A stretch of 10,410 bases of DNA from an uncultured Lachnospiraceae bacterium (GTDB lineage: Bacteria > Bacillota > Clostridia > Lachnospirales > Lachnospiraceae). Shown here piece by piece: positions 1 through 6,734 of the stretch. A model generated the notes under the pieces. That model worked only from the letters and a program-made list of their open reading frames with translations. It did no database searches and was not told the DNA's origin. Within the stretch, counting starts at the first letter, position 1. Each line of letters starts with the position of its first letter. Position numbers and translations under genes: made by a program. The DNA lies in contig CAMWLB010000083.1 in NCBI GenBank assembly GCA_947174985.1, forward strand, positions 1 to 10,410. The letters are read 5' to 3'.

Positions 1-779
1 ATGCCACACTCAGAGGAATTACCATTATTTATGAGGACAAAAACATTTTGGCTGTAAACAAACCCGCCGGTGTCCTGACGCAGCGGGACAGCAGTGGACA
101 GCCATCTCTCAACGAATGGGTTATCGGCTATCTGCTTCACAACGGCAGGCTCTCGGAGGATACGCTGAAAACCTTCCATCCGTCCGTGCAGAACCGTCTG
201 GATCGCAATACCAGCGGCATCGTGCTCTGCGGCGTCTCGCTGTTCGGTAGTCAAATGCTGTCAGAGTTGATTCGCAGCAGAAAGCTCAATAAATATTACA
301 TTACGATTGTCAGAGGAAGAATGGATGAGGCAGGCGAGCTTTCCGGTTTTCTTTCCAAGGATGAACAGAAGAATCAGGTACAGATAGGGGAAGTGGATGG
401 CAGGGCTGTCAAAACAGCTTACAGACCGCTTGCCGCCGAGGACGGCTTCACATGTCTTGAGGTAAAACTGATTACAGGGCGTCCCCACCAAATCAGGGCG
501 CATATGGCGTCCATTGGGCATCCGGTGATGGGGGATATGAAGTATGGGGATGCAGCGTTTAACGCAGACTGCCGTAAAAAATACGGCGTGCGCTGTCAGC
601 TTTTACACGCTGCGAGAGTAGAGTTCCCCGTGCTGACAGAGAGCTTTTCCGATTTGAGCGGCAAGGTCTTTACAGCGCCGCTTCCGGCGGTTTTTAAGGA
701 GGTATGCAGGCATGGCAACATGGAATTCCAGAGGATTGCGAGGCTCTACGCTGGAGGAACTGATAAACAGAACCAATGA
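1..779 (+). CDS. RluA-family pseudouridine synthase, 5' end missing
   Basis: Converts specific uridines in rRNA or tRNA to pseudouridine; the target cannot be read from sequence. The frame is open from the left edge (first full codon at 3) and reads ITIIYEDKNILAVNKPAGV, the usual start of the RluA catalytic domain, so the true start and any S4 RNA-binding domain lie upstream. The TTG at 48 is an internal Leu codon, not a start. The catalytic motif reads NRLDRNTSG, with the catalytic Asp codon at 201-203; Asn replaces the more usual His before RLD. The second conserved block, GRPHQIRAHM, lies at about 477-507, followed by HPVMGDMKYG. The last 22 codons run into recU in another frame, so the C-terminus is longer than a typical RluA end (PLPAVF, about 675-693). 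Family assignment is firm; the paralogue (RluB/C/D-like) is not. Confidence 0.93.
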   Translation, partial: ATLRGITIIYEDKNILAVNKPAGVLTQRDSSGQPSLNEWVIGYLLHNGRLSEDTLKTFHPSVQNRLDRNTSGIVLCGVSLFGSQMLSELIRSRKLNKYYITIVRGRMDEAGELSGFLSKDEQKNQVQIGEVDGRAVKTAYRPLAAEDGFTCLEVKLITGRPHQIRAHMASIGHPVMGDMKYGDAAFNADCRKKYGVRCQLLHAARVEFPVLTESFSDLSGKVFTAPLPAVFKEVCRHGNMEFQRIARLYAGGTDKQNQ

Positions 780-1245
780 AAAATACTTAGAGAATGGCCT
801 TGCCCTGATTCAAAAAATCCCGACGCCGATTACACCAATTAAAATAGACAAGGAACACCGTCACATTACACTTGCCTATTTTGAACAGAAAAGTACGGTA
901 GACTATATCGGGGCAGTGCAGGGAATCCCTATCTGCTTTGACGCCAAGGAATGTGCCGTGGATACCTTTGCCTTGCAGAATATCCATGAGCATCAGGTGC
1001 GCTTTATGGAGCAGTTTGAAAAACAGGGGGGCATTGCTTTTTTTCTGATATATTATACAAAACGGGACATTTTTTACTATCTTCCTTACGAAATGCTCCG
1101 CTATTTCTGGGACAGGGCAAAGAACGGCGGCAGGAAAAGTTTCCGCTATGAGGAATTGAATCCGGATTATGTCATTCCGAAAAAGAGCGGTGTGGCGGTG
1201 CCCTATCTGGAAGTGGTGAAGAAGGATTTGGAGGATCGGGAGTGA
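712..1245 (+). CDS. recU: Holliday junction resolvase RecU
   Basis: Dimeric Mg-dependent endonuclease that cuts four-way DNA junctions in recombinational repair and chromosome segregation, working with RuvAB in Firmicutes. The 177-residue product matches Bacillus RecU along its length: NSRGLRGSTLEELINRTN at the N-terminus, PTPITPIKI in the middle, then the nuclease core STVDYIGAVQG...FDAKE. D64, D77 and K79 have the spacing of B. subtilis D88, E101 and K103, with Asp in place of the Glu. HEHQVRFMEQFEKQGGIAF and the late GGRKSFRYEEL block are also typical. It is about 30 residues shorter than B. subtilis RecU (206 aa), lacking the flexible N-terminal tail. The ATG at 712 has an AAGGAGG ribosome site at 696-702, 9 nt upstream, which fixes the start inside the preceding gene. 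The ponA gene that often neighbours recU in Bacilli is absent here. Confidence 0.94.
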   Translation: MATWNSRGLRGSTLEELINRTNEKYLENGLALIQKIPTPITPIKIDKEHRHITLAYFEQKSTVDYIGAVQGIPICFDAKECAVDTFALQNIHEHQVRFMEQFEKQGGIAFFLIYYTKRDIFYYLPYEMLRYFWDRAKNGGRKSFRYEELNPDYVIPKKSGVAVPYLEVVKKDLEDRE

Positions 1246-1264
1246 TTTGTTTGCGGCAAGGGAC

Positions 1265-1398
1265 GCCAGCAGCGCACCCTATGTCTCTTCAGACGCGCTC
1301 TCGCTCGGATAAAAACGCAGCGGTACTAGGCTCGAAAGAACCTCGCCAAGTGCCGGCGTTTTTATATGGTCTGACGAGACATAGGGTGCGCTGCTGGC
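1265..1398. repeat. 134-nt long palindromic intergenic element
   Basis: The outer arms at 1265-1287 and 1376-1398 are perfect 23-bp reverse complements (left begins GCCAGCAGCGCACCC). Moving inward, further matched blocks keep the symmetry: TCAGAC at 1289-1294 with GTCTGA at 1369-1374, and ATAAAAACGC at 1309-1318 with GCGTTTTTAT at 1356-1365. An inner stem then closes on a loop near 1335-1341. A transcript could therefore fold into one long interrupted hairpin. It encodes no transposase and I saw no clear target-site duplication. It could be a dispersed palindromic repeat of REP or MITE type, or a one-off terminator and insulator between recU and the his operon. The structure is directly visible; its class is inference. 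Confidence 0.8.
1311..1363. terminator. Bidirectional intrinsic terminator within the palindrome
   Basis: An A5 tract plus CGC (1311-1318) pairs with GCG plus a T5 tract (1356-1363). Inside, CGGTACT at 1321-1327 pairs with AGTGCCG at 1349-1355 (one G-U pair), and GGC at 1329-1331 pairs with GCC at 1345-1347. The GC-rich stem with A residues on one side and T residues on the other fits rho-independent termination in both directions. It would end recU transcription about 70-120 nt after the stop codon and separate it from the his promoter. Confidence 0.6.
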
Positions 1399-1515
1399 TG
1401 ATGACGCAATGTGTACTCTGTGGCAAACATGCACTCGTGGTAGGTGTGTTGCCTAAAGTTAGAGGCGGTTTGCGCTGAGGCTGAAAGACAAGCTGTTTAG
1501 GAAAAATGTATGGGC

Positions 1516-1544
1516 TTGACAATGGTGGGGGGATTTAGTATACT
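1516..1544 (+). promoter_or_regulatory. Sigma-A promoter of the his operon
   Basis: TTGACA at 1516-1521 and TATACT at 1539-1544 are separated by exactly 17 nt. The -35 box matches the consensus fully and the -10 box at five of six positions. Transcription would start near 1551, leaving a leader of about 78 nt before hisZ. It is the strongest promoter match seen in the window. Confidence 0.85.
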
Positions 1545-1575
1545 ACCAATAGTTTCGCGTGGTAATATGATATTA
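1536..1575. promoter_or_regulatory. Two operator-like palindromes at the his promoter
   Basis: TAGTATACTA at 1536-1545 is a perfect 10-bp palindrome covering the -10 box. TAATATgATATTA at 1563-1575 is a perfect 13-nt palindrome with a one-base centre, about 12-25 nt after the expected start site. A looser pair, TACCA 1544-1548 and TGGTA 1560-1564, links the two. Placement over the -10 box and early leader is typical of a repressor operator. The TAGT/ACTA half-sites recall sites of TrpR-family repressors, to which the proposed Firmicute histidine regulator YerC/HisR belongs, but I cannot confirm a match. Chance AT-rich palindromes remain possible. Confidence 0.4.
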
Positions 1576-1628
1576 GAGTAGCACGTTGAAGCAATAAAGT
1601 GAGTGGCGATGAAGGTAGGAGCGTTTCT

Positions 1629-2741
1629 ATGAATAAGGTTTTGCTGCACACGCCTGAGGGCGTGAGGGATATATATGGAAAAGAATATTTGAAAAAGCTT
1701 GCGGTGGAGGAGAAGCTGCGCGGCAAGCTGCTTTCTTTTGGATATGAGGATATACAGACGCCGACTTTTGAATATTTTGATGTTTTTTCCAATGAGATAG
1801 GAACTACGGCGTCGAGGGATTTGTATAAGTTTTTTGATAAGGAAGGGGATACGCTGGTTCTCAGACCGGATTTTACGCCCTCTATTGCCCGATGTGCGGC
1901 AAAGTATTTTATGGAAGAAAATGTTCCCCTGCGTTTTTGTTACATAGGCAATACGTTTACCAATACCTCTCATTTACAGGGTAAATTGAAGGAGGTAACG
2001 CAGCTTGGCGCGGAGCTTATCGGAGACCCTTCCGTGGAAGCAGACGCGGAGCTGGTTAATCTTGTAATTGAGGCGCTTTTAAACGTTGGTCTTACGGATT
2101 TTCAGGTCAGTATCGGACAGGTGGAGTATTTTAAAGGCTTATGCGAGGAAGCGGGACTGACGAAGGAGACGGAACTGCGGCTTCGGGAATGTATTTCCGC
2201 CAAAAATGACTATGCTGCGGCAGATATTCTGCAGGCGGCGGGCGTATCAGAGGAGTACCGCCGTCTGTTTTTAAAGACAATGGAGACTTACGGCAGCATT
2301 GAAGATTTAAGGGAAGCAAAAAAGCTAGCGTCAAATGTGCGCTCCGTGCAGGCGCTTGCCCATCTGGAAAAGCTCTACGAGACGCTTTGCCTCTATGGCA
2401 CGGAAGGGTATGTGTCCTTTGACCTTGGAATGCTCAGCAAATACCAGTATTACACAGGCATCATTTTTAAGGCGTATACCTATGGCATTGGAGAGCCGAT
2501 TGTAAAGGGCGGACGGTACGATTCCCTGCTCCTGCACTTTGGAAAGGATGCGCCGGCAATCGGATTTGCCGCAGTTGTGGATGATATTTTAGAAGCATTG
2601 TCACGTCAGGGAAAAGAGATTCCTGTTCCCGAGCAGAAAAAAGAGCTTTTCTATACCGATGAAACCTACGGGCAGGTATTGAAGGAAGCACAGGAGTTGC
2701 GGAAAACAGGCGCTTCGGTTGTTATGACAAAGATTTCATAA
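1629..2741 (+). CDS. hisZ: ATP phosphoribosyltransferase regulatory subunit HisZ, short C-terminus
   Basis: HisZ is a catalytically inactive paralogue of histidyl-tRNA synthetase. It joins the short form of HisG to make the active, histidine-sensitive enzyme for the first step of histidine synthesis. The 370-residue product starts HTPEGVRDIYG and has the class II synthetase core: LRPDFTPSIAR at 78-88, a motif-2-like LRFCYIGNTF at 101-110 without the normal HisRS arginines, QYYTGIIF near 273-280, and KGGRYD at 293-298. Together with the hisG neighbour this argues for HisZ over HisS. The ATG at 1629 is preceded by TAGGAG (1616-1621) with 7-nt spacing; the in-frame GTG at 1599 has no such site. 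After residue 345 only about 26 residues of the C-terminal, anticodon-binding-like domain remain before TAA. Lactococcus HisZ (328 aa) lacks that domain altogether, so the protein is probably functional. Confidence 0.93.
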   Translation: MNKVLLHTPEGVRDIYGKEYLKKLAVEEKLRGKLLSFGYEDIQTPTFEYFDVFSNEIGTTASRDLYKFFDKEGDTLVLRPDFTPSIARCAAKYFMEENVPLRFCYIGNTFTNTSHLQGKLKEVTQLGAELIGDPSVEADAELVNLVIEALLNVGLTDFQVSIGQVEYFKGLCEEAGLTKETELRLRECISAKNDYAAADILQAAGVSEEYRRLFLKTMETYGSIEDLREAKKLASNVRSVQALAHLEKLYETLCLYGTEGYVSFDLGMLSKYQYYTGIIFKAYTYGIGEPIVKGGRYDSLLLHFGKDAPAIGFAAVVDDILEALSRQGKEIPVPEQKKELFYTDETYGQVLKEAQELRKTGASVVMTKIS

Positions 2742-2765
2742 TTTTTTGTGCCGCAGGGCGGCAGA

Positions 2766-3434
2766 ATGAGAGGAATAATGAGTACGGACGGATATTTAAC
2801 ATTTGCGCTGGGAAAGGGCAGGCTTGCCAAAAAAACGCTGGAATTGTTTGAGACACTTGGCATTACCTGCGAAGAGATGAAGGATAAGGATTCCCGCAAA
2901 CTGATTTTTGTAAATGAAGATTTGAAGCTTCGGTTTTTCCTTGCAAAAGGACCTGATGTCCCTACCTATGTGGAATACGGCGCAGCGGATATCGGCGTTG
3001 CAGGCAAGGATACCATTATGGAGGAAAACAGAAGGGTTTATGAGGTGCTGGATTTCGGTTTCGGCAAATGCCGCATGTGCGTATGCGGACCTGCTCATGC
3101 CAAGGAGCTTTTAAAGCATCATGAGCGAATCCGTGTTGCCAGCAAATATCCCAATATTGCAAAAGATTATTTTTATAACCAAAAGCATCAGACGGTAGAT
3201 ATTATCAAATTAAACGGCTCTGTGGAGCTTGGACCTTTAGTGGGGCTTTCCGATGTGATTGTAGATATTGTGGAGACGGGTTCCACACTGCATGAAAACG
3301 GACTTGCCGTGCTGGAGGAAATCTGTCCGCTGTCCGCCCGCATGATTGTCAATCAGGTAAGTATGCAGATGGAAAAAGAGCGGATTACCGGCCTGATAAC
3401 GAATCTGAAGGAGGCACTTCAGAAACAGTCTTAA
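2766..3434 (+). CDS. hisG: ATP phosphoribosyltransferase, short form HisG
   Basis: Condenses ATP with PRPP to give N1-(5-phosphoribosyl)-ATP, the committed first step of histidine synthesis. The 222-residue length is that of the short HisG, which lacks the C-terminal regulatory domain and depends on HisZ, encoded 24 nt upstream. Visible marks are LTFALGKGRLAKKTLELFE at 11-29, KGPDVPTYVEYGAADIGVAG at 61-80, and the PRPP-binding loop DIVETGSTLHENGL at 167-180. The start is uncertain: ATG 2766 has AGGG 7 nt upstream, while ATG 2778 has GAGAGGA only 3 nt upstream. The in-frame GTG at 2748 is less likely. The reading frame is the same as that of hisZ, with only the hisZ TAA between them in that frame. 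A 27-nt gap leads to hisD. Confidence 0.95.
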   Translation: MRGIMSTDGYLTFALGKGRLAKKTLELFETLGITCEEMKDKDSRKLIFVNEDLKLRFFLAKGPDVPTYVEYGAADIGVAGKDTIMEENRRVYEVLDFGFGKCRMCVCGPAHAKELLKHHERIRVASKYPNIAKDYFYNQKHQTVDIIKLNGSVELGPLVGLSDVIVDIVETGSTLHENGLAVLEEICPLSARMIVNQVSMQMEKERITGLITNLKEALQKQS

Positions 3435-3461
3435 AGGAAGTTGAAAAAGGAGATAAATGAC

Positions 3462-4781
3462 ATGAGAATGATAAAACTGACAAAAGAAACCAAAGAGGAT
3501 ATCCTGACAAACCTTCTGAAGAGAAGTCCTTCCAATTACGGCGCGTATGAAGCGACAGTTGCGGAGATTGTAGGGAATGTCAGGGAAAAGGGGGACGAGG
3601 CGGTATTTGCCTACACAAAGCAGTTCGATAAATTTGACTTGACAGCAGAAAATATACGGGTGACAGAGGAAGAAATCAAAGAAGCGTATCGTGCATTGGA
3701 TGAGGATTTAATCGCTGTTTACAGACGGTCAGCGGAAAACATCCGCATTTTTCATGAAAAACAACTCCGCACAAGCTGGTTTGATTCCAAGCCGGACGGT
3801 ACTATTTTGGGGCAGCGCATGATTCCCATTTCACGTGCGGGCGTTTATGTGCCCGGCGGGAAGGCGGCTTATCCCAGCAGTGTGCTGATGAATGTGATTC
3901 CGGCTAAGGTGGCAGGTGTGGAACAGATTATCATGACAACGCCTTGCAACAGTGAAGGCAAGGTAAATGCAGGAACGCTGGTTGCCGCTGACATTGCGGG
4001 AGTGGATGTGATTTATAAAATAGGCGGTGCACAGGCAATTGCGGCGATGGCGTTTGGCACCAGTCTGGTTCCCAAGGTGGATAAAATCACGGGACCCGGC
4101 AATATTTTTGTAGCGCTCGCGAAAAAGGCGGTGTATGGACATGTCAGCATTGATTCCATTGCCGGCCCCAGTGAAATACTGATTCTTGCGGATGATACCG
4201 CCAATCCGAGATATGTGGCGGCAGACTTATTGTCACAGGCAGAGCACGACGAGCTGGCGTCGGCTATCCTGATTACCACCTCCAAAACGCTTGCCGAAGC
4301 GGTATCAGCAGAGGTGGAGAACTTTACCGAAACACTGTCCAGAAAGGCAATTATCAATGCGTCACTTGCCAATTACGGCTATATTCTTTTAGCAGAAAAT
4401 ATGGAGGAGGCCGTAGATGCAGCAAATGAAATTGCATCCGAGCATCTTGAAATTTTGACAAAAAATCCGTTTGATGTGATGACAAGAATCAAAAATGCCG
4501 GCGCAATCTTTTTAGGAGAATATTCTTCCGAGCCTTTGGGAGACTATTTTGCAGGACCGAATCACATTCTGCCAACCAATGGCACTGCAAAATTTTTCTC
4601 ACCCCTGAACGTGGACGACTTTGTGAAGAAAACCAGCATTATTTCCTATTCGAGAGAAGCTCTTTTAAAAGCGCATAAGGACATTGAAGCTTTTGCTGAA
4701 AGCGAAGGGTTGACGGCACATGCAAATTCGATTAAAGTAAGATTTGAAAGAAATGAGGATTTTTATGGCACGCAGCAGTGA
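3462..4781 (+). CDS. hisD: Histidinol dehydrogenase
   Basis: Zinc-dependent, NAD-linked four-electron dehydrogenase that oxidises L-histidinol to L-histidine, the last two steps of the pathway. The 439-residue product is full length. From the ATG at 3462, the predicted zinc ligands are Q259, H262, D361 and H420, and the catalytic pair is E327-H328; E. coli HisD uses Q259, H262, D360, H419 and E326-H327. Supporting blocks are PGGKAAYPSSVLMN, GAQAIAAMAFGT, KITGPGN, SIAGPSEIL and AGPNHILPT. The start has AAAAAGGAG at 3444-3452 with 9-nt spacing, so it is preferred to the in-frame TTG at 3441. The last 17 nt overlap hisB, which suggests translational coupling. Confidence 0.97.
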   Translation: MRMIKLTKETKEDILTNLLKRSPSNYGAYEATVAEIVGNVREKGDEAVFAYTKQFDKFDLTAENIRVTEEEIKEAYRALDEDLIAVYRRSAENIRIFHEKQLRTSWFDSKPDGTILGQRMIPISRAGVYVPGGKAAYPSSVLMNVIPAKVAGVEQIIMTTPCNSEGKVNAGTLVAADIAGVDVIYKIGGAQAIAAMAFGTSLVPKVDKITGPGNIFVALAKKAVYGHVSIDSIAGPSEILILADDTANPRYVAADLLSQAEHDELASAILITTSKTLAEAVSAEVENFTETLSRKAIINASLANYGYILLAENMEEAVDAANEIASEHLEILTKNPFDVMTRIKNAGAIFLGEYSSEPLGDYFAGPNHILPTNGTAKFFSPLNVDDFVKKTSIISYSREALLKAHKDIEAFAESEGLTAHANSIKVRFERNEDFYGTQQ

Positions 4782-5352
4782 AATAACACGAAAAACAAAA
4801 GAAACAGACATTACCTTAAGTCTTGTACTGGACGGGGAAGGAAACGGAGCGGTAAATACCGGAATCGGCTTTTTTGACCATATGCTGGAAGGCTTTGCCA
4901 AACACGGGTTGTTTGACTTGCAGCTAAAAGTGAAAGGAGACCTTCAGGTTGACGCACACCACACGGTGGAGGATACCGGTATTGTGCTGGGAAATGCCAT
5001 CAGGGAGGCTTTTGGGGACAAGAAGGGAATCAAGAGATATGGTTCTTGCATCCTGCCCATGGATGACGCCTTATGTCTGTGTGCCTTAGACCTTTGCGGC
5101 AGACCTTATTTCAGTTATGAATGTGCATTTACCACGGATCGCATAGGGGAGATGGATACCGAACTGTTTCGGGAGTTTTTCTATGCCGTATCCTACAGTG
5201 CGGGCATGAACCTGCACTTGAAAATGCTTTCCGGCATAAATAATCATCATATGGCAGAAGCTATGTTCAAGGCATTTGCCAAGGCATTGGACGAAGCGCT
5301 CTGCTTTGATGGGCGGATTAAGGACGTTTTAAGTACAAAAGGAAGTCTGTAG
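4765..5352 (+). CDS. hisB: Imidazoleglycerol-phosphate dehydratase
   Basis: Manganese-dependent dehydratase that turns imidazole glycerol phosphate into imidazole acetol phosphate, the sixth step of histidine synthesis. The 195-residue product is the monofunctional form, without the N-terminal phosphatase found in E. coli HisB, so histinidol phosphatase must come from another gene. The two metal-binding signatures are clear: DAHHTVED at 63-70 (H65, H66, E69) and NNHHMAEA at 159-166 (H161, H162, E165). GFFDHMLEGFAKHG at 35-48 is also typical. The ATG at 4765 has GAGG at 4755-4758, 6 nt upstream. It lies inside the end of hisD, and the in-frame TTG at 4744 has weaker support. A 37-nt gap separates it from the next gene. 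Confidence 0.97.
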   Translation: MARSSEITRKTKETDITLSLVLDGEGNGAVNTGIGFFDHMLEGFAKHGLFDLQLKVKGDLQVDAHHTVEDTGIVLGNAIREAFGDKKGIKRYGSCILPMDDALCLCALDLCGRPYFSYECAFTTDRIGEMDTELFREFFYAVSYSAGMNLHLKMLSGINNHHMAEAMFKAFAKALDEALCFDGRIKDVLSTKGSL

Positions 5353-5389
5353 CGCACACTTGTGCTGCAGAAGGCAGAGGGATAAATTT

Positions 5390-6676
5390 ATGAATACGAA
5401 GAAATTTACAGCGTGCATTTACCTGTACCATGGTCATGCGGTAACGAATTTGAAGGATATGACTATCGTGGATACGGATCCTGTGCGCCTGGCGGCATAT
5501 TACAGCGAGCACAATGTGGACGGCCTCATTGTCTTTGATATGTCAGAGAGTGATGCAGAGCATGAAGAGGCACTGGATATCATAAAGGAAATCTGTAACT
5601 GTGTGGGAACGGAAGTGTACGGCGCAGGCAATGTACATCGGATGGAGGATATTAAGAAGCTTCTTTATGCCGGCTGTAAAAAGGCGGTGCTCAACTATGA
5701 TAAACCGGACAATATTGCCATCACCGAGGAGGTTTCCTTAAAATTCGGCAGGGACAAAATTATTGCAGCTTACAATGATTATCAAGTGATAGAAGCGAAC
5801 AAGGAGCTTGTTGAGAAGTATGTGTCCTGTCTTTTGCTGATGAACGCGCATATGATACGGGAGACGGCGGAAGTTACTGCATTGCCCCTGATTGTACAGA
5901 TTAACCAGCTTGCTTTAAACAAGCTTCTGGAATTTCTGGCTTACGATAATGTGGCGGGCATTACGGGCAATACCATCAATTGTAATGTAAAGGAAATTTT
6001 GGCGCTTAAGGATTTGTGTAAAGAAAATGGCATTCAGGTGGAGCAGCTTGAAGCTGCTTATCAATGGGCGGATTTTAAGACAAATGAAGCGGGCCTTGTT
6101 CCGGTTGTCGTACAGGATCATATTACTTCTGAAGTATTGATGGTCGCCTATATGAATGAAGAAGCTTACGAGAATACGCTTCGAACCGGTAAAATGACTT
6201 ATTACAGCCGGAGCAGGCAGGAATTATGGCTGAAGGGCGCTACAAGCGGACATTATCAGTATGTGAAAGCACTGACTGCGGACTGCGATATGGACACCAT
6301 CCTTGCAAAAGTCTCCCAGATAGGCGCGGCATGCCATACTGGCGCCAAATCCTGTTTCTTTCATGAGGTGGTGAAAAAAGAGGAAGAAGAAAAGATAAAT
6401 CCCCTTAAGGTTTTTGAAGAGGTATTTGCCGTCATACAGGACAGGCGCGTGCACCCAAAAGAAGGGTCTTATACCAATTATCTTTTTGACAAGGGTATCG
6501 ATAAAATATTGAAGAAGCTCGGAGAAGAAGCCACCGAGATTGTCATTGCGGCAAAAAATCCGAATACAAATGAAATAAAATATGAAATTGCTGATTTTCT
6601 CTACCACATGATGGTACTTATGGCAGAGAAAGAAGTAACATGGGAGGAAATTACGGAAGAACTGGCAAAACGCTGA
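5390..6676 (+). CDS. hisIE: HisIE with an N-terminal degenerate HisF-like barrel
   Basis: Bifunctional enzyme for steps 2 and 3 of histidine synthesis: phosphoribosyl-ATP pyrophosphohydrolase and phosphoribosyl-AMP cyclohydrolase. The product has 428 residues, about twice the usual HisIE. Residues 235-335 are HisI, with the metal motif DCDMD at 298-302 and cysteines C299, C315 and C322 in GAACHTGAKSCF. Residues 340-428 are HisE, with LKKLGEEATEIVIAAKN and EIADFLYHMMVLM. Residues 1-230 follow the HisF (beta/alpha)8 barrel through DPVRLAAYYSE, LIVFDMSES, GAGNVHRMEDIKKLLYAG and KFGRDKIIAAY. However, D11 of Thermotoga HisF is Y11 here, the D176 loop is missing, and the ASGGAG phosphate loop reads VQINQLA. 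The barrel is thus probably not a cyclase; it may be structural or regulatory. The ATG at 5390 has GAGGG at 5377-5381. Last gene of the operon. Confidence 0.93.
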   Translation: MNTKKFTACIYLYHGHAVTNLKDMTIVDTDPVRLAAYYSEHNVDGLIVFDMSESDAEHEEALDIIKEICNCVGTEVYGAGNVHRMEDIKKLLYAGCKKAVLNYDKPDNIAITEEVSLKFGRDKIIAAYNDYQVIEANKELVEKYVSCLLLMNAHMIRETAEVTALPLIVQINQLALNKLLEFLAYDNVAGITGNTINCNVKEILALKDLCKENGIQVEQLEAAYQWADFKTNEAGLVPVVVQDHITSEVLMVAYMNEEAYENTLRTGKMTYYSRSRQELWLKGATSGHYQYVKALTADCDMDTILAKVSQIGAACHTGAKSCFFHEVVKKEEEEKINPLKVFEEVFAVIQDRRVHPKEGSYTNYLFDKGIDKILKKLGEEATEIVIAAKNPNTNEIKYEIADFLYHMMVLMAEKEVTWEEITEELAKR

Positions 6677-6734
6677 AAATCCGCATATCTGACCGGCTTG
6701 TATCATACAATTTAAAAATGGAATCCGAAAACAG

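Larger units (their letters stand above)
1246..1628. other. Non-coding region between recU and hisZ
   Basis: This 383-nt stretch has no convincing gene. In order it holds a long palindrome (1265-1398), a smaller imperfect hairpin with GGCAA/TTGCC ends (1422-1453), about 60 nt with no recognised structure, a consensus promoter (1516-1544), and a leader of about 78 nt. Short open frames on both strands are by-products of the palindrome and encode no recognisable protein. I looked for a T-box leader, common upstream of Firmicute amino-acid operons. The leader is far too short and lacks the T-box consensus. No tRNA or known riboswitch fold was recognised. Confidence 0.75.

Noticed and set aside
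192..206. Asn in place of His before the catalytic RLD of the pseudouridine synthase
   Set aside because: The catalytic Asp and all other motifs are intact, and as I recall NRLDRNTSG occurs in other clostridial members, so this is unlikely to mean loss of activity.
772..945. Asp77 of RecU where B. subtilis has Glu101
   Set aside because: Asp and Glu can both bind the metal, spacing to D64 and K79 is exact, and the rest of the protein is well conserved; this is a normal family variation.
1242..1478. Open frame of 78 codons whose ATG overlaps the recU stop
   Set aside because: It runs straight through the long palindrome, has no good ribosome site, and its product is low in recognisable structure. 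The frame exists because the palindrome is GC-rich.
1551..1628. T-box riboswitch in the his leader
   Set aside because: The leader is about 78 nt, too short for a T-box, and lacks the AGGGTGG-type consensus and a terminator stem. A CGCGTGGTA string is only a partial, reversed resemblance.
1497..1973. 158-codon open frame on the minus strand
   Set aside because: It lies antisense to hisZ and its promoter; hisZ codes for a clear conserved protein there. The predicted product has no family resemblance.
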